Assembly: GCA_023389295.1 (NCBI GenBank)
Contig: JAEWEO010000282.1
Location: 1-6,734, forward strand
Length of the DNA: 6,734 bases
Direction: 5' to 3'
Source: Bacillota bacterium
Lineage (GTDB): Bacteria > Bacillota > Clostridia > Lachnospirales > Lachnospiraceae
A program made the position numbers and the translations under genes. This document shows, in pieces, positions 5,422 through 6,734 of the stretch (the stretch's first letter is position 1; each line of letters begins with the position of its first letter). Below the pieces are notes generated by a model that saw nothing but the letters and a program-made list of their open reading frames with translations, searched no databases and was not told the DNA's origin.

Positions 5422-6330
5422 ATGAATAATACCAGTTCTATAAAAAAATATACAGTTTACTGGCCAATTTTCTTTATTGGACCTTTTGTACTGTTTTTCC
5501 TTTTGTTCAATCTATTTCCGATCCTATACTCCTTTTACTTGAGCTTAATGGACTGGAAAGGAATTGGAGATAAGACATTCGTTGGACTTAAGAACTATGT
5601 GAGGATTTTTACACAAGATGAAGTATACTGGAAATCCTTATGGAACACATTAAAGATCGGTATGATAGGTTTTCCGGTTGCTATAATTTTAGGACTTCTT
5701 CTGGCTGCATTTCTATGCCGACTTAAAAAGTTTCGTAATTTATTCCAAACATTAAACTTTCTTCCTTATATAACGACTCCGGTGGCGATTGGTTTAATAT
5801 TTATCTTTATATTTGATCGAAATACTGGAGTTATCAATTATGTTATAGAAGCCTTTGGAGGTAAAGCGATCAACTGGACAGGGGATGGAAGATTTGCTCC
5901 CTTAGTCATATCCTTTATGATTGTCTGGAAATGTACAGGATATTATATGGCAATGTATCTTGCGGGAATTACCTCTATATCCGAAGATATTTATGAAGCT
6001 GCCAGGGTAGATGGTGCAGGTGTTGTAAAGACTTTTACAAAGATAACCATACCCCTCCTAAGACCCATTACTACTTTCTTGATTATTACAAGTGCCATAT
6101 ATGCATTGCAGCTTTTTGATGAACCAAATCTATTATTTAATGTAACAACTACAAGCATTATCGGTGGTCCGGATAGATCCTGCTTAACCGTGGTATGGAA
6201 TTTCTATGATACTGCGTTTGGGGCAAATGCAAGAATGGGCTATGGTTCTGCTATGGCCTGCGTATTGTTTCTCATTATTTGTGTGGTATCTTTAGCAGGA
6301 CTTAAATTAATGAACAGAAAGGAAGATTAA
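5422..6330 (+). CDS. Sugar ABC transporter permease, MalF type
   Basis: One of two membrane subunits of the CUT1 importer. The 302-residue protein has about six hydrophobic segments, near 13-40, 76-100, 112-132, 158-180, 214-234 and 274-296. The cytoplasmic EAA loop begins EAARVDGAG at 192-200 and ends at the ITIPL proline (P211). This is the signature for docking the ATPase. AGGGAG (5407-5412) lies 9 nt before the ATG. It follows the binding-protein gene by 97 bp that contain the hairpin, and the second permease starts one base after its stop. The region from about 228 (LQLFDEPNLLF) resembles lactose/arabinose-type LacF/AraP permeases, but the substrate is not determined. Confidence 0.93.
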   Translation: MNNTSSIKKYTVYWPIFFIGPFVLFFLLFNLFPILYSFYLSLMDWKGIGDKTFVGLKNYVRIFTQDEVYWKSLWNTLKIGMIGFPVAIILGLLLAAFLCRLKKFRNLFQTLNFLPYITTPVAIGLIFIFIFDRNTGVINYVIEAFGGKAINWTGDGRFAPLVISFMIVWKCTGYYMAMYLAGITSISEDIYEAARVDGAGVVKTFTKITIPLLRPITTFLIITSAIYALQLFDEPNLLFNVTTTSIIGGPDRSCLTVVWNFYDTAFGANARMGYGSAMACVLFLIICVVSLAGLKLMNRKED

Positions 6331-6331
6331 T

Positions 6332-6734
6332 ATGATAAGTAAGCGAAATATTAAGCTCTCAGGTATCCTTGCCGTCATGCTCTTGATTTCTGTTTCTTTT
6401 ATCGCATTGTTTCCATTTTATATGATGTTCACCATGTCCTCTTATAAAAGTGAACAGATATTTCAACAATTGCCAATCATTTTTTCTAATTACCTTGTAG
6501 AAAATTTGAAAACTGTTTTTAAATCAAACTTTTTACAGGCCTATACGAACAGTATGTTGGTTTCTATAACCTCTATGATAATTAGTACCTTGGTAAGCGC
6601 CATGGTAGGATACGGAATGAACGTATATAACTTTAAGGGTAAGAAGGTTCTGTATAAGTTTATTATGATGACAATGATGGTACCAAGTCAAATTGGTGTT
6701 ATAGGATATATGATTGAGATGCGAAATCTTAGAA
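6332..6734 (+). CDS. Sugar ABC transporter permease, MalG type (5' part only)
   Basis: The second membrane subunit of the importer, running off the right edge after 134 codons. ATG 6332 follows the upstream TAA by one base, and AGGAAG (6320-6325) sits 6 nt before it, indicating translational coupling. The product begins MISKRNIKLSG, followed by a first membrane segment. FPFYMMFTMSSYKS follows it, matching the MalG pattern of a Pro-Phe exit and a Ser-rich turn. NSMLVS starts the next membrane segment, and VGYGMNVYNFKGKK then TMMVPSQIGVIGY are typical of MalG-type permeases. The EAA loop lies beyond the window. No stop or frameshift is seen. Confidence 0.9.
   Translation, partial: MISKRNIKLSGILAVMLLISVSFIALFPFYMMFTMSSYKSEQIFQQLPIIFSNYLVENLKTVFKSNFLQAYTNSMLVSITSMIISTLVSAMVGYGMNVYNFKGKKVLYKFIMMTMMVPSQIGVIGYMIEMRNLR

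Overview
The window is AT-rich, low-GC Firmicutes DNA. The strong AGGAGG-type ribosome binding sites, the canonical TTGACA/TATAAT-like promoters and the protein types fit Clostridia, perhaps Lachnospiraceae; that placement is inference. Both ends are cut: the left end lies in IS-derived or flanking DNA, and the right end lies inside a sugar ABC permease gene.

Layout. Positions 1-214 hold a possible 3' tail of an unknown gene, a strong hairpin terminator and a sequence resembling an IS256-family end. Positions ~215-2050 are an IS1182-family insertion sequence with one intact 536-residue DDE transposase on the minus strand. Positions 2141-2497 (minus) encode an ArsC/Spx-fold thioredoxin-like protein. 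Positions 2673-3623 (minus) encode an NAD(P)-dependent D-2-hydroxyacid dehydrogenase. A divergent intergenic region follows. From 3969 rightward runs a CUT1-type carbohydrate ABC uptake operon: a lipoprotein solute-binding protein, a MalF-type permease and a MalG-type permease cut by the window end. No ATPase is visible, as is common for Firmicutes CUT1 operons that use a shared MsmX-type ATPase.

How they work together. The binding protein captures a sugar outside the membrane and the two permeases form the channel. A perfect 11-bp intercistronic hairpin after the binding-protein gene probably lets that protein be made in excess of the permeases. The dehydrogenase is divergently transcribed from its own promoter, and any metabolic link to the transporter is unproven.

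The most interesting signal is at the 5' end of the transposase gene. A near-consensus promoter on the opposite strand (TTGATA, 17 bp, TATAAT at 1892-1920) and a UUCG-tetraloop terminator (1968-1998) bracket a predicted antisense RNA of about 70 nt. It covers the transposase start codon, which sits at the top of a stem-loop. This is the architecture of RNA-OUT of IS10, here in an IS1182-type element, and the transposase promoter itself appears to give a leaderless mRNA. The rest of the window is ordinary accessory-metabolism DNA.
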